From an uncultured Acidobacteriia bacterium (GTDB lineage: Bacteria; Acidobacteriota; Terriglobia; Bryobacterales; Bryobacteraceae): a DNA stretch of 64,000 nucleotides. The stretch covers positions 186,001-250,000 of the forward strand of contig CAINNJ010000008.1 of the NCBI GenBank assembly GCA_903851195.1. The letters run 5' to 3'. Shown piece by piece: positions 1 through 9,700 of this stretch; position 1 is the first letter of the stretch; the number at the start of each line of letters is the position of its first letter. Under the pieces are notes generated by a model that saw nothing but the letters and a program-made list of their open reading frames with translations, was not told the DNA's origin and ran no database searches. Position numbers and translations under genes: made by a program.

Positions 1-1868
1 TTGCCCGCCTCAGCCTCCGCCATCGACACATGGTTCACATCCAGCGTGCGCCCCACCGCATCGTCGAACGCGATCTTCGCGTGCGTGTAATTCGCGGTCG
101 CCTGCACCTCCGCGCTCTGGTCCGTCGCCAGATCCTTCTGGGCCTGAATCACCAGCGTGGCGTCGGGCACCGCGCCATACTTGAAGCGATTCTGTTCCGC
201 TTCCAGACTCTGCTCCGCCAGGGCGCGCGTATTCACCGCGGTCTCATAACGCGCCCGTGCCTGCTGCAGTCCGATCACCGCATTCTTCACTTCCACGCTC
301 ACCTGATTCAGCGCCCTCTTCAGTTGCAGTTCGTTCTGCCGCAACTGCAGCTGGTCCGTCACATAATCCGCCTGCGCGGCCCGGTTGCGAAAAGGAATAT
401 TCAGCGAAAAGCCCGCCGAATAATCGGGAAAACTGCGCCGGAACACCTGCGACGCCAGGTTCCCGTAGCCGCCCACGAAATAAGGATCCGGCGATCCGCA
501 GCAGTTGTTATACAGAGGATTCGGCGAGCCGCTGAGACCGTGATTCGTAAACTCCGCGAAAGCGCTCAGAATCGGCAGCAAACCATTGCGGTCGCCGCGG
601 ATCAGAATCTTATTGCTCTCCAGATTAATCCGCGTCTGCTCCAGTTCCGGCCGGTTCTCCACCGCCTCCCGAATCAGTTCCGCCGCCGGTCTCAGATCTT
701 CCGTCTTCGGCACTTCGATATGGTCCAGCGGAATAATATGCGCTTCATCGAGCCACGCGCTGTCGGACCCGTTGCGGCTCAGCGCGTTCTTCAGCACCGT
801 TTCCTGCTGCGCCACATTGGTCTGCGCGATCAGCAGATCTTCCTTCGCCGTCGACACCGCCGCCGCCGCGCGCGTCACTTCAATCGGAGCCAGCGCGCCC
901 AGCCGCGCCTGATTCCGGTTATCCTCATAAAGCTTTTCCGCCGTCGAGACCGCCCGCTCCGTAATCCGCAGACCGTCCTGAAAGCTCACCAGATCCCAAT
1001 AAAGATTCAGCGCGGCGGATATCGTCGTAATCACCTGCCGCTTCAGTTGCAGCGCGCTGACCTTCTGGTTATTCCGCGCCACCCGAATATCCCGGTTATT
1101 CACCGCGATATGAAATCCCTGCAGCAGATTCTGATTAATGGTCAGATCCAGATAACCGTTGGTGGAAGGATTCAGCAGCGGTGTCGGACTGTTTAATTTA
1201 TTCCTGCCGCTCACGTAAGTCATCTGACCGCTGGTGCCCGTGATGAACTGCTGCGAATACTGCAGCACATACTGCCGGTAATCGTTCGTCAGCGCCGTCG
1301 TCTGATTAAGCAGCGTATTCGTCTGCGGCGTGGTGCTGTGTCCGAACTGGAAGCTCGCATAGAGACTCGGATCCAGACTCGGCGGCACCGGCCCGATCTG
1401 AGAAACATATCCGCCTCCCGACCCCACGCCGGCCCCGCCCGCCAGCCCGTTCGCATTCACGTTCACGCCCGCCAGACTCACGCTCTGCGGCCCCTGCAGA
1501 ACGCCCGTATCCACCGCGCGCAAAAACCCGCCGCCTTCGGTGCGCCGCTGTACCTCCCGCGCCAGAAAAGGCCCGTAACGCTGGATGTCGATATCGAGAT
1601 TGTTCTCGAGCACCAGCGCCACCACATCCTGCGCCGTCAGATACAGATTGCCGCCGCGCACCAGCGATTCCAGCCGCGGGCTATCCGTCACCCGCGCCGG
1701 CGACACCACCCGCTTATCGATATGAAAAGGACGCAGCAAAGGCCCCACAATTCGCGGCGGCGGTGGCGACGTGATGGTGATTTCCGGCTGCCCGTAAACC
1801 GCGCCGGAACCGGCGATAAACAGGAGGCTGAGAGGACACAAATATAGTGCTCGGGCGCGTTTGAGCAT
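1..1868 (-). CDS. TolC-family outer membrane efflux protein (partial, C-terminus outside window)
   Basis: The reading frame opens at ATG 1868 and runs without a stop past base 1, so about 622 residues are visible and the C-terminus is missing. The N-terminus is a Sec signal peptide (MLKRARALYLCPLSLLFIAG) ending near AVYGQ. A proline-rich stretch follows, then a segment with LTAQDVVALVLENNLDIDIQ, the usual first helix of acidobacterial TolC-like proteins. The rest is rich in Gln, Asn, Leu and Ala, with long helices and short beta stretches, as in outer-membrane efflux channels. These form the outer-membrane duct of RND or ABC exporters; no pump partner lies in the window. The large plus-strand open frame here is an antisense shadow. 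The family call rests on overall pattern, not on a single diagnostic motif. Confidence 0.75.
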   Translation of the reverse strand, partial: MLKRARALYLCPLSLLFIAGSGAVYGQPEITITSPPPPRIVGPLLRPFHIDKRVVSPARVTDSPRLESLVRGGNLYLTAQDVVALVLENNLDIDIQRYGPFLAREVQRRTEGGGFLRAVDTGVLQGPQSVSLAGVNVNANGLAGGAGVGSGGGYVSQIGPVPPSLDPSLYASFQFGHSTTPQTNTLLNQTTALTNDYRQYVLQYSQQFITGTSGQMTYVSGRNKLNSPTPLLNPSTNGYLDLTINQNLLQGFHIAVNNRDIRVARNNQKVSALQLKRQVITTISAALNLYWDLVSFQDGLRITERAVSTAEKLYEDNRNQARLGALAPIEVTRAAAAVSTAKEDLLIAQTNVAQQETVLKNALSRNGSDSAWLDEAHIIPLDHIEVPKTEDLRPAAELIREAVENRPELEQTRINLESNKILIRGDRNGLLPILSAFAEFTNHGLSGSPNPLYNNCCGSPDPYFVGGYGNLASQVFRRSFPDYSAGFSLNIPFRNRAAQADYVTDQLQLRQNELQLKRALNQVSVEVKNAVIGLQQARARYETAVNTRALAEQSLEAEQNRFKYGAVPDATLVIQAQKDLATDQSAEVQATANYTHAKIAFDDAVGRTLDVNHVSMAEAEAG

Positions 1869-2045
1869 GGGCGTGGCGTTCCTCTGCCCGGTGCATGTGC
1901 CGGACCACTTCACGCCGCCCGCAACTCTCTCATTCAGAACGGGATGCGGCCCGCGCCAAGCCGCGCGCGGTGTTCGCTTGCGGAAACAAAGTGTCCGTTT
2001 CCGGGCGTTTTCTCAACCACCCGGAAACGGCCTTTACACTGGGAT

Positions 2046-3248
2046 TTGTCCTCAGCGAAAGAAAACACGGCGTTCCCCATCCTCTTCGCCATCAGTTTCT
2101 GCCATTTGCTGAACGACATGAACCAGTCCCTGCTCGCCTCGCTCTATCCGATTCTCAAGACTTCTTTCCATCTCGATTTCTCTCAAATCGGACTCATCAC
2201 GCTCGTCTTCCAGATCACCGCCTCGCTGCTGCAGCCCGTCGTCGGCCTCTATACCGACAAACGCTCCACGCCCTACTCCCTTGCGGGCGGCATGGGCTTC
2301 ACCCTCTGCGGTCTTCTCCTCCTCTCCGTGGCGCCCCGTTACGCCGTACTGCTGATGGCCGCGGCGCTCATCGGGATGGGCTCCGCCATCTTCCACCCCG
2401 AGTCTTCCCGCGTCGCTCGCATGGCCTCCGGCGGCCAACACGGCCTCGCCCAATCGCTGTTTCAGGTGGGCGGCAACGGCGGCACCGCCCTCGGGCCCTT
2501 ATTAGCGGCCTTCATCGTGGTCCCGCACGGCCAGGCCAGTATCGCCTGGTTCTCGCTCGCCGCGCTGCTCGGCATGGCCATCCTGATCCGCGTCGGCCAC
2601 TGGTACAAGAAGCGTCAGGCCGAACGCGCGAAGCGCAAAGCCGGCGCGGGCGCGTCAGGTCCCGCACTGCCGCCCCGCAAAGTGGCCTTCGCGATCGCCA
2701 TCCTGATCGCGCTGATCTTCTCGAAATATTTCTACCTCGCCAGCATCTCCAGCTACTACACCTTTTACCTGATCAGTAAATTCCACATCAGCGTCCGCAG
2801 CGCGCAGCTCTATCTGTTTCTCTTCCTCGGAGCCACCGCTGTCGGAACCTTCGCCGGCGGACCCGTGGGAGATCGCATCGGCCGCAAGTACGTGATCTGG
2901 GTTTCCATCCTGGGAGTCCTCCCCTTCACCCTGCTCCTCCCCCACGTCGGCCTGCTGCCGACCGCCGTGCTCACCGTCATCATCGGCCTGATCATCGCCT
3001 CCGCGTTCTCCGCCATTCTCGTCTACGCGCAGGAACTCGTGCCCGGCCGCGTGGGGATGATCTCGGGCCTGTTTTTCGGCTTCGCCTTCGGCATGGGAGG
3101 CATCGGAGCCGCCGTCCTCGGCCATCTCGCCGACCTCACCAGCATCGCCTTCGTCTACCGGGTCTGCGCCTTCCTTCCCGCCATCGGCCTCCTCACCGCC
3201 TTCCTTCCCGATCTGGAACACACCAGGCCGGCAGGAAAAAACTTGTGA
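2046..3248 (+). CDS. fsr: MFS transporter, fosmidomycin resistance protein type
   Basis: Twelve-helix major facilitator that closely follows E. coli Fsr by eye: SFCHLLNDMNQSLLASLYP, the LLQPVVG motif, HPESSRVARMASGGQHGLAQ, FSKYFYLASISSYYTFYL, GGPVGDRIGRKYVIW and GLFFGFAFGMGGIGAAVLG all have direct counterparts. Known role of the family: proton-driven inner-membrane export of fosmidomycin and related compounds. The physiological substrate here is unknown. The open frame extends back to an ATG at 1944, but those first 34 residues look non-coding and have no Fsr counterpart. The best start is probably the TTG at 2046, giving SSAKENTAFPILFAISF as the N-terminus. Start certainty is low because no strong Shine-Dalgarno is visible; family certainty is high. 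Confidence 0.9.
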   Translation: MSSAKENTAFPILFAISFCHLLNDMNQSLLASLYPILKTSFHLDFSQIGLITLVFQITASLLQPVVGLYTDKRSTPYSLAGGMGFTLCGLLLLSVAPRYAVLLMAAALIGMGSAIFHPESSRVARMASGGQHGLAQSLFQVGGNGGTALGPLLAAFIVVPHGQASIAWFSLAALLGMAILIRVGHWYKKRQAERAKRKAGAGASGPALPPRKVAFAIAILIALIFSKYFYLASISSYYTFYLISKFHISVRSAQLYLFLFLGATAVGTFAGGPVGDRIGRKYVIWVSILGVLPFTLLLPHVGLLPTAVLTVIIGLIIASAFSAILVYAQELVPGRVGMISGLFFGFAFGMGGIGAAVLGHLADLTSIAFVYRVCAFLPAIGLLTAFLPDLEHTRPAGKNL

Positions 3249-3272
3249 AATCATCCGGCCCCATGGTATCTT
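3243..3272 (+). promoter_or_regulatory. candidate promoter of the cold-shock gene
   Basis: TTGTGA at 3243-3248 and TATCTT at 3267-3272 are separated by 18 bases. Transcription from here would leave a leader of about 150 nt before the cold-shock start codon, in keeping with the long regulatory 5' leaders known for csp mRNAs. Prediction by eye only. Confidence 0.3.
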
Positions 3273-3429
3273 CACTGTAGCTTTTGAACCCGCTGTTAAT
3301 TCTTCCGACCACCCACGAAACACGTCACGTAGTTCGCTGCAAAGTCACAGCGCTCGGGTCCTACGGCCCTCCATGCGCGCAAAAAAAAGATTACACCGCC
3401 GGGAATTCTAATAGCTGGAAGAGAGACAT

Positions 3430-3642
3430 ATGAACGCAACAAAAGAAACAGGAACCGTGAAGTGGTTCAATGCCGCCAAGGGATTTGGATTCATCCAGCG
3501 TGAATCCGGGGAGGACGTGTTTGTACACTTCTCCGCCATTGAATCGAGCGGCTACCGCTCACTCGACGAAGGCAGCAAGGTTCAGTTTGTCGTGACCCGT
3601 GGCCCGAAAGGTCTTCAGGCCGAACAAGTCAGCCCCGCCTAA
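3430..3642 (+). CDS. Cold-shock domain protein (CspA family)
   Basis: Seventy-residue single CSD protein, the standard length for bacterial cold-shock proteins. It has the tryptophan-containing start of the fold ([15 protein letters not shown]), the RNP1 motif KGFGFI and the RNP2 motif VFVHF. The family binds single-stranded RNA and DNA through these aromatic residues and acts as an RNA chaperone or antiterminator in the cytoplasm. The start codon follows a purine-rich GGAAGAGAG ribosome-binding site. The gene stands alone behind a long leader and is closed by a strong terminator hairpin just downstream. Which Csp paralogue it is cannot be told from the sequence. Confidence 0.97.
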   Translation: MNATKETGTVKWFNAAKGFGFIQRESGEDVFVHFSAIESSGYRSLDEGSKVQFVVTRGPKGLQAEQVSPA

Positions 3643-3665
3643 GCGCTGAAGCACGATTAAACCGA

Positions 3666-3710
3666 GAGGGAGTGTGCCCGCCACGGAAGACGGGTACACT
3701 CCCTCTTCGT
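3666..3710 (+). terminator. Intrinsic terminator after the cold-shock gene
   Basis: A 15-bp stem (3666-3680 with 3691-3705, one G-U pair) closes a 10-base loop and is followed by a T-rich stretch (TTCGTTTGTT). It lies 24 bases after the cold-shock stop codon and just before the convergent small membrane gene, so it may work for both. Confidence 0.85.
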
Positions 3711-3740
3711 TTGTTACCCGGAAATCCCGCCGACTAACGG

Positions 3741-4019
3741 CTAGCCGTGGCGAAAAATCGCCGCGAGCAGCGTAATCAGAATCACAACCGAACCGGACAC
3801 CACAAAGCACAGCCGATCGAATCGCGAAACCGGCTCCGGCTCCCTCTGCCGGTTCACAGGCTGCGGCGTTCCAATGATATTGAAGTTCCGGATGCCCTGC
3901 ACCAGGTCGTCCAGAAGCGTCGAGAAGCCGAGAAACACGGCAAAGCTTCCCACCAGCAGTGCGATCGCGATTCTCTTCTCCGGCATCTCCCTCCGATTGT
4001 ACATCAATTCGGTGTGCAT
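3741..4019 (-). CDS. Small two-helix membrane protein, unknown function
   Basis: Protein of 92 residues with two hydrophobic segments: RIAIALLVGSFAVFLGFSTL near the N-terminus and LCFVVSGSVVILITLLAAIF at the C-terminus. They are joined by a polar, proline-rich loop (NIIGTPQPVNRQREPEP). The ATG at 4019 shares one base with the ligase stop codon (TGATG), which implies translational coupling. A second ATG at 3986 (MPEKRIAIAL) sits directly behind GGAGGGAG and may be the real start. It is the last gene of the exonuclease-ligase operon. I do not recognise the family. Confidence 0.65.
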   Translation of the reverse strand: MHTELMYNRREMPEKRIAIALLVGSFAVFLGFSTLLDDLVQGIRNFNIIGTPQPVNRQREPEPVSRFDRLCFVVSGSVVILITLLAAIFRHG

Positions 4020-5608
4020 CAATTTGGTGACAACGCCCGAATCGTCTCGATCGTGTCCGCCTCCTCCGCCTTCTTATCCTCCCGCCACCGCGCAATCCGC
4101 GGAAAACGTACCGCAATCCCAGATCGGTGCCGCGGACTCTTCTGAATCCCTTCGAACGCCAGCTCGAAAACCAGTTCCGGCTTCACCCGCCGCACCGGCC
4201 CGAATTTTTCCACCGTATTCCGCCGGACCCAGCCATCCACCCGCGCGATTTCCTCGTTCGTCAGCCCCGAATACGCCTTCGCGAACGGCACCAGCTCTCC
4301 GTTATCCCAAACACCAAACGTATAATCCGTCATCAGACTGGCGCGCCGCCCATGCCCCGCCTGCGCATAAAGCAGCACGCAATCGATCGCATACGGCTCG
4401 ATCTTCCACTTCCACCAGTCGCCTCGCTTCCGTCCCACCCGATACGGCGACCCCACCCGTTTCAGCATGAAACCTTCCACGCGCCGGTCCCGCGACTCCG
4501 TCCGCAACCGGGCCAGTTCCTCCCACGACCCGAACGCCACCGGCGCCGAAAGCAATATCCGCCCCGTGGATGCCAGCGACCCCACCAGTTCCGCCAGTTG
4601 CCCCCGCCGTCGTTCGAGCGGCCACTCCCGGATATCCGCCCCGCCCCACTCGATCAGGTCGTAGGCCAGCAGCACCACCGGCACATCCGCCAGAATCTTC
4701 GGCCCCAGCACCTTCCGCCCGATCCGCCGCTGCATCTGCGCAAACGGCAGCGGTAATCCCTCTTTCCACGGCAGTATCTCCCCGTCGATCACCGTGCCTT
4801 CCGGCAATAACCCGCCCAGCGCCTGCAACTCCGGAAAGCGCTCCGTCACCAGTTCCTCGCCGCGCGACCACACAAACGTCTGCCACTGCCGCCGGATCAG
4901 TTGCGACCGGATCCCGTCCCACTTCCACTCGACAATCCACTCCGCCGGCTCACCCAGTTGCGCCGGCTCGCCTTCGAGCGGATACGCCAGAAAAAAGGGA
5001 TACGGCCGGCTGACATCCGTATCCCCCGTATCTCCCGCGATCAGCTGCGAATAGAACCCCGCCTCCGGATTCCAGTCCCCCATCAGCCTGTGCGCGATCA
5101 CCTCGGCGGAAAGCCCGGCGACCTCCGCCAGCGCCCGCACCACCAGGTTCTGCGACACACCCACCCGGAACTCCCCCGTAATCAGCTTGTTCCAGACAAA
5201 GCGCTGCCGCTCGTCCATCTCCCGCCACGCAAAAACCAGCGATTGGTGCTGCTGTTCGTCGCTCCACTGCCGCAGCGGCAACAGCCGCTCTTCCACCCAA
5301 TACCGCAATGGCTTTTCCGACGACGCCACCGGCGCCGGCAGCAGCAGCGCAATCGTCTCCCCCAGATCGCCGACCGCGTTATAACAATCGCCGAAGATCC
5401 AGTCCGGAATCCCCGCCTCCGCGATCGCCCACTCCGCCAGCTTCCGGGTCTCGATCAGCCGCTTGATCCGCCTGCCGATCAGAAAGTGGATCGCCCAAAC
5501 GGCGTCTTCCGGCGGCACCGCCCGGAAATACCCCACCAGCGCCTCCACTTTCGCGTTCGTTTTGGTCGTCTCGTCGAGCGCCGCGTAGAGATCCGCAAAC
5601 GCCTTCAT
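4019..5608 (-). CDS. ATP-dependent DNA ligase (exonuclease-associated type)
   Basis: A 529-residue ligase. An N-terminal helical DNA-binding domain (about 1-200) precedes the nucleotidyltransferase core. Motif I is EWKWDGIR, with Lys229 as the predicted adenylated lysine. Further motifs are VIDGEIL, EGFMLKR (IV) and WWKWKIEP (V). A C-terminal OB domain ends with a conserved-looking ELAFEGIQKSPRHRSGIAVRFPRI. The gene overlaps the upstream beta-CASP exonuclease by four bases (ATGA), the arrangement of the ligase-associated DNA-damage-response cluster, where these two enzymes travel with an Lhr-type helicase and a PdeM phosphoesterase. Neither of those partners is in this window. Likely role: sealing nicks during repair. 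Confidence 0.93.
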   Translation of the reverse strand: MKAFADLYAALDETTKTNAKVEALVGYFRAVPPEDAVWAIHFLIGRRIKRLIETRKLAEWAIAEAGIPDWIFGDCYNAVGDLGETIALLLPAPVASSEKPLRYWVEERLLPLRQWSDEQQHQSLVFAWREMDERQRFVWNKLITGEFRVGVSQNLVVRALAEVAGLSAEVIAHRLMGDWNPEAGFYSQLIAGDTGDTDVSRPYPFFLAYPLEGEPAQLGEPAEWIVEWKWDGIRSQLIRRQWQTFVWSRGEELVTERFPELQALGGLLPEGTVIDGEILPWKEGLPLPFAQMQRRIGRKVLGPKILADVPVVLLAYDLIEWGGADIREWPLERRRGQLAELVGSLASTGRILLSAPVAFGSWEELARLRTESRDRRVEGFMLKRVGSPYRVGRKRGDWWKWKIEPYAIDCVLLYAQAGHGRRASLMTDYTFGVWDNGELVPFAKAYSGLTNEEIARVDGWVRRNTVEKFGPVRRVKPELVFELAFEGIQKSPRHRSGIAVRFPRIARWREDKKAEEADTIETIRALSPN

Positions 5609-6642
5609 TCCGAATCCCCGGCCGCCGTGTCTTCAGCGACCACATCTTCCGCCTCCGCGCCTTCCCCCTCGAAACGTGTCTCCAGCGCCCGCGCCTGCTT
5701 GCCGTGCTCCTCCAGCCAGCGGACCATCGGCCCCCGGTACCCGTGCGTCACCAGCACACACTCCGCCTCCGTCGCCGTAATCGCCTTTTGCAGTTCCGGC
5801 CAGTCCGCATGGTCCGACAAGACAAAGCCCCGGTCCATCGGCCGGTGCCGCCGTTTCCCGCGAATCCGCATCCACCCCGACGCCATCCCCGTCGACGCCG
5901 CCCCAAAACGCCGCATCCAAGTGGATCCCTGCGCCGAAGGAGGCGCTACCACCATCGCGCTCCCCCAGTCGTAACCGCGCTCCACACGACCGGTATATAA
6001 GGTATCCGGCAACCCCACCCCGGTCTCCCGATACACCCGGTTCATCCTCTGGATCGCCCCATGACAAAAGATCGGTCCGATTGCCGGATCCAGCCCAGAC
6101 AGCAAGCGCTGCGATTTCCCCAGCGGATACGCGAAAATCACGCTGCACTGCCCGTTCTCCCGATTCGCGCGCCACCACTCATTAATTGAGCCGAACACCA
6201 CAACTTCCGGTTGCCACCGGTAAATCGGCAGCCCGAAGGTGGATTCGGTCACAAACGTATGGCATCGTACAGGCTCGAACGGCGTGCAGGTCGTGTCCCG
6301 GGACAGCTTGTAATCCCCCGATACCACCCAGACCTCGCCCCGGTGTTCCACCCGAATCTGCGCCGACCCCAGCACATGCCCCGCCGGATGAAACGAAACG
6401 GACACTTCCCCGATCGTCCGCCGCTCCCCGTACGGAACGGTCTCGACCCGCGCCTCCGCCCCCAGCCGCAACTGCAGAATCCCGCGCGATGGTTCCGCGC
6501 ACAAATAGCCCGCCGATCCCGCCCGCGAATGATCGGAATGCCCGTGTGTAATCAGCGCTTTCGGCACCGGATTCCACGGGTCGATATGGAACCCTCCCGC
6601 CTCGCACCACAATCCGTCCTGGTCCACCCGAAGCAGCGGCAT
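5605..6642 (-). CDS. Ligase-associated beta-CASP metallo-beta-lactamase exonuclease
   Basis: A 345-residue metallo-beta-lactamase-fold nuclease. The metal-binding motif HGHSDH lies at residues 33-38. Further ligands are expected in HPAGHVLGSAQ and SGDYK, and the beta-CASP region shows ESTFGLP, CHGAIQRMNRVYRE and LSDHADWPELQ. The C-terminal HGYRGPMVRWLEEHG is also typical. The family (ligase-associated DNA damage response exonuclease) degrades DNA and is encoded next to an ATP-dependent ligase, as here. First gene of a three-gene minus-strand operon; its promoter should lie in 6643-6799, shared divergently with the TPR gene. Confidence 0.9.
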   Translation of the reverse strand: MPLLRVDQDGLWCEAGGFHIDPWNPVPKALITHGHSDHSRAGSAGYLCAEPSRGILQLRLGAEARVETVPYGERRTIGEVSVSFHPAGHVLGSAQIRVEHRGEVWVVSGDYKLSRDTTCTPFEPVRCHTFVTESTFGLPIYRWQPEVVVFGSINEWWRANRENGQCSVIFAYPLGKSQRLLSGLDPAIGPIFCHGAIQRMNRVYRETGVGLPDTLYTGRVERGYDWGSAMVVAPPSAQGSTWMRRFGAASTGMASGWMRIRGKRRHRPMDRGFVLSDHADWPELQKAITATEAECVLVTHGYRGPMVRWLEEHGKQARALETRFEGEGAEAEDVVAEDTAAGDSE

Positions 6643-6799
6643 GCGCTTTCAGAATAGCCGCAATTCCGTGTTCCGGGGTCGCCGCCGGGACATCGGGAAC
6701 TCCCACACAGGTCCCGTACCACAATGGTTAAAGCTTAGACTCTTGCTGTTGCACGGGCGTTTCAGGAACGTGTTAGAGTGAACCCAAAGCGAGGGTTCG

Positions 6800-9700
6800 A
6801 TGCTCATGCGCACAACTGTAACGTTCCTCTTTTTGCTCTCTTCGTTGTACGCCAGTGAAGCCACCGATAAAGCCCATAAGTTTGAGGATTCCGGAGATTC
6901 CGCCGCCGCCCGCGACCTTTATCGGCAGTCCCTGCAGCTCACCCCCAACGATGCCGAACTTCGCACCGCCTATGCCGAGTTTCTGGAACGCTACCACGAT
7001 GCCGCCGCGCGCGAGGAATACCGCAAAGCCGCGAAAGCCTGGAAGTCGAACAACAAATCGGCCGAAGCGGTAGCCGCCGCACGCCGCACCGTCGTTCTGG
7101 ACCTGATCGCGGGCGACCGCAAAGCCGCCGAAGCCGATCTCGCGGATTACAAAGCGCTCGGCGGCGCCGACCTGCAACTTCCGAATCCGCCCGCCGAAGC
7201 CGCGAAGCGCCAGATGGTGCAGATTCCCGGCCCGCTTCGTTCCTTCGCCCGCATGGCGGCCATTTCCGCCGATTCCGCCCCCGACGACGTCCTGCCTGCC
7301 CTCGCCCGCAACGTCGTCACGAACGGTTTCCAGGCCTCCCGCAGTAACGACGAACTGGAAGAAACCGAGTACCTCAAGCTCGTCCATCGCTATCTCTCCC
7401 AGGCCCGCGAACTCGACAAACTCGCCGGAGCCGACCACGTCATCAAAGTCCCCGCCTGCGAATCCACGCAAACCAACGACCTGCTCCGCATTCTCGGCTT
7501 CCGCATGCGCGGCGGCTGCGGCAGTGAAGTGGTGCTGGAAACCGTCAACGCCCCGCGCGCCTTCCTCGCCACCGATTCCGGTTTCCCTCTCGCCCAGCTC
7601 GAACAGTCGCTCCGCACCGAAAAACCCTTCACTTACGATTTCCACCCCACTGAGGTCCCCGTTCTCTACACGGCCGACTACTGGATCACCGCCAAAGAAA
7701 AATCCCAGGGCGATTTCATTGACGCCTTCCTTGGCGACCCCGCCCTCTGTCGCTTCTACCTCGGCATGGCCAAACTCGACCCCGAAACAGCCGAGACACT
7801 GAAGCAATCCATCTCGCCGACCCGCCTGCGCGTCTTCGCCAGCGTGCTCGACTTCTTCGGCGGCAACTTCGAAATTCGCCAGGGCAAAGCCGTCCTGCCG
7901 GGTGGCCCGAAAGCCGCCGCGGGCTGGGCCGAACTCGCCGGAGCCTCGCCCGACAAAGGCGCGGAGTTCTTTGAAAAACTGATGATCCGCGACGATGGCT
8001 GGCTCGCCAGTCTTTACGACGCTCTCGCGCGCATTCACGGCCCCTTGCAGGAATACCTCACCGAACCGGCACGGATGAAGCGCTTCTATGCCGCCGTTCG
8101 CGGAAAGATCACCACGCCCGGCCCCGCCCGCCCGGTCTTCCGCTCCAACGCCGACATGATGCTGCTCACCACCCGCCTCCAGATTGAGCCGAGCGGCAAA
8201 CCCCACATCCCCGGCAACATCGAAGTCTGGCGCGGTCTGTTCGCCCGCAATCCCCACGGCCGCTACGACGCGAAACTCAGCAAAGCCTCCGCCCAGTGGA
8301 AAGATCCGGACGACGTCCTCGAAGCCCTCTTCGCCCTCAGCCGCAAACCCGTCGACAACGAGCCCCTGAAAATCTTCATGGCTCTGACCGATATCGACCG
8401 CAGCCGCGCCGCCCCGCTTCTCCCCGAAACCGTCGACCGCCTCGTCAAAGTCTGGAACGTCTTCGGCTCCCAGTACACCGTCTTCAGCGACGGCCCTTCG
8501 CTCACCGACCCGACCATCCTGAAATGGCTCGATTCCGCCGAAGCCATCGACAAGATTCGCGACTCCCGCCTCCGGCAGGAAACCATCGGCATGTACCAGG
8601 GTCTCACCGGTATCTGGCAGATCTTCTGCCGCCAGGGCAGCGTGTCTATCTCGAAGGCCGATGATGCCCTCGCGGCCATCTCCACTTCATTCGCCAACGT
8701 CAAAAACAATCGCGAACTCTTCGACGCGGGCCGCCAGGGCCTCACCACGCTCGTCAAAAGCACCGGCGCCACCAGCGGCACTCTGCAGGAAAGGATGCTG
8801 GCCCTTCTCGCCGGCGGCGCCCACCCCGACGAATCGGAGTCCCGCTCCGCCATCGTGCAGGATGAACAGCGCATCTTCGAATCCCAGAAACTGCTGCCCG
8901 CGGACCTCATCTTCGAACTCGCCGACAATCTGGAAGGCGTCGCAAAAGGCGACAAACTGAATGCCCAGCTGGCTCAGCGCATGGCCGCCCGCGTCGCCGA
9001 CATCCAGCTGCCGCGCAACTCCATGACCGGCGCCGAAAAGAACGCCATGGCTTTCGGTTACTACGTCGATAAACACATCGACGACGAGCGCAAACTGAAC
9101 TTCCGCGCCATGATCGACAAAGCGTCCAAGGACAAGAACCCCGAAGTCCTGAAGGACATCCGCGGCACCCTTGCCCCCAGCCTCCGCGACACCATCGTCG
9201 GCTACAACTACATCCACTACGCCCCGCCCGGAGCGCAGATCCTGATGACCAACCCGCTGTTCGTCCGCGGCCATGACTTCATCGGCATGCAGGGCGCCAA
9301 CCGCAGTTGGCGCGTCACGGAGATGTACGGCACCGGCTGGCCCTCGAACGCCGGCGGCCGACTCGTCGGCTCCCTCGCCGGTCTCGCCTATGCCCTGGCC
9401 GAAGCCGAACAGAACTTCCTTATCCCCACCCAGACGCAGGCCCTCATCTGGGGCGATCTGGTCCCGCAGATGATCCTCACCGCCAAAACGCCGCGCTTCT
9501 GGGGCGTCAAGCCGGTGCAGATGCACTGGGTCGGCATGAACATGCGGTTCGCCGAAGATCAGGTGGCCGAGGCCTCCATGAACCCGGCCGCCCGGCAGGA
9601 CGTTTTCGACGCCATCAGTTCCGCCGCCAGCCCGTGGCGCGCAGCTCTGGTCCGCAACGCCATCTCGAACGGCGAAGTCAAAGCCGCCATTGACTATATG

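Noticed and set aside
30-1196. Long plus-strand open frame rich in Arg/His/Gln
   Set aside because: Antisense to the TolC-like gene; composition is typical of a shadow of GC-rich coding DNA, with no family resemblance.
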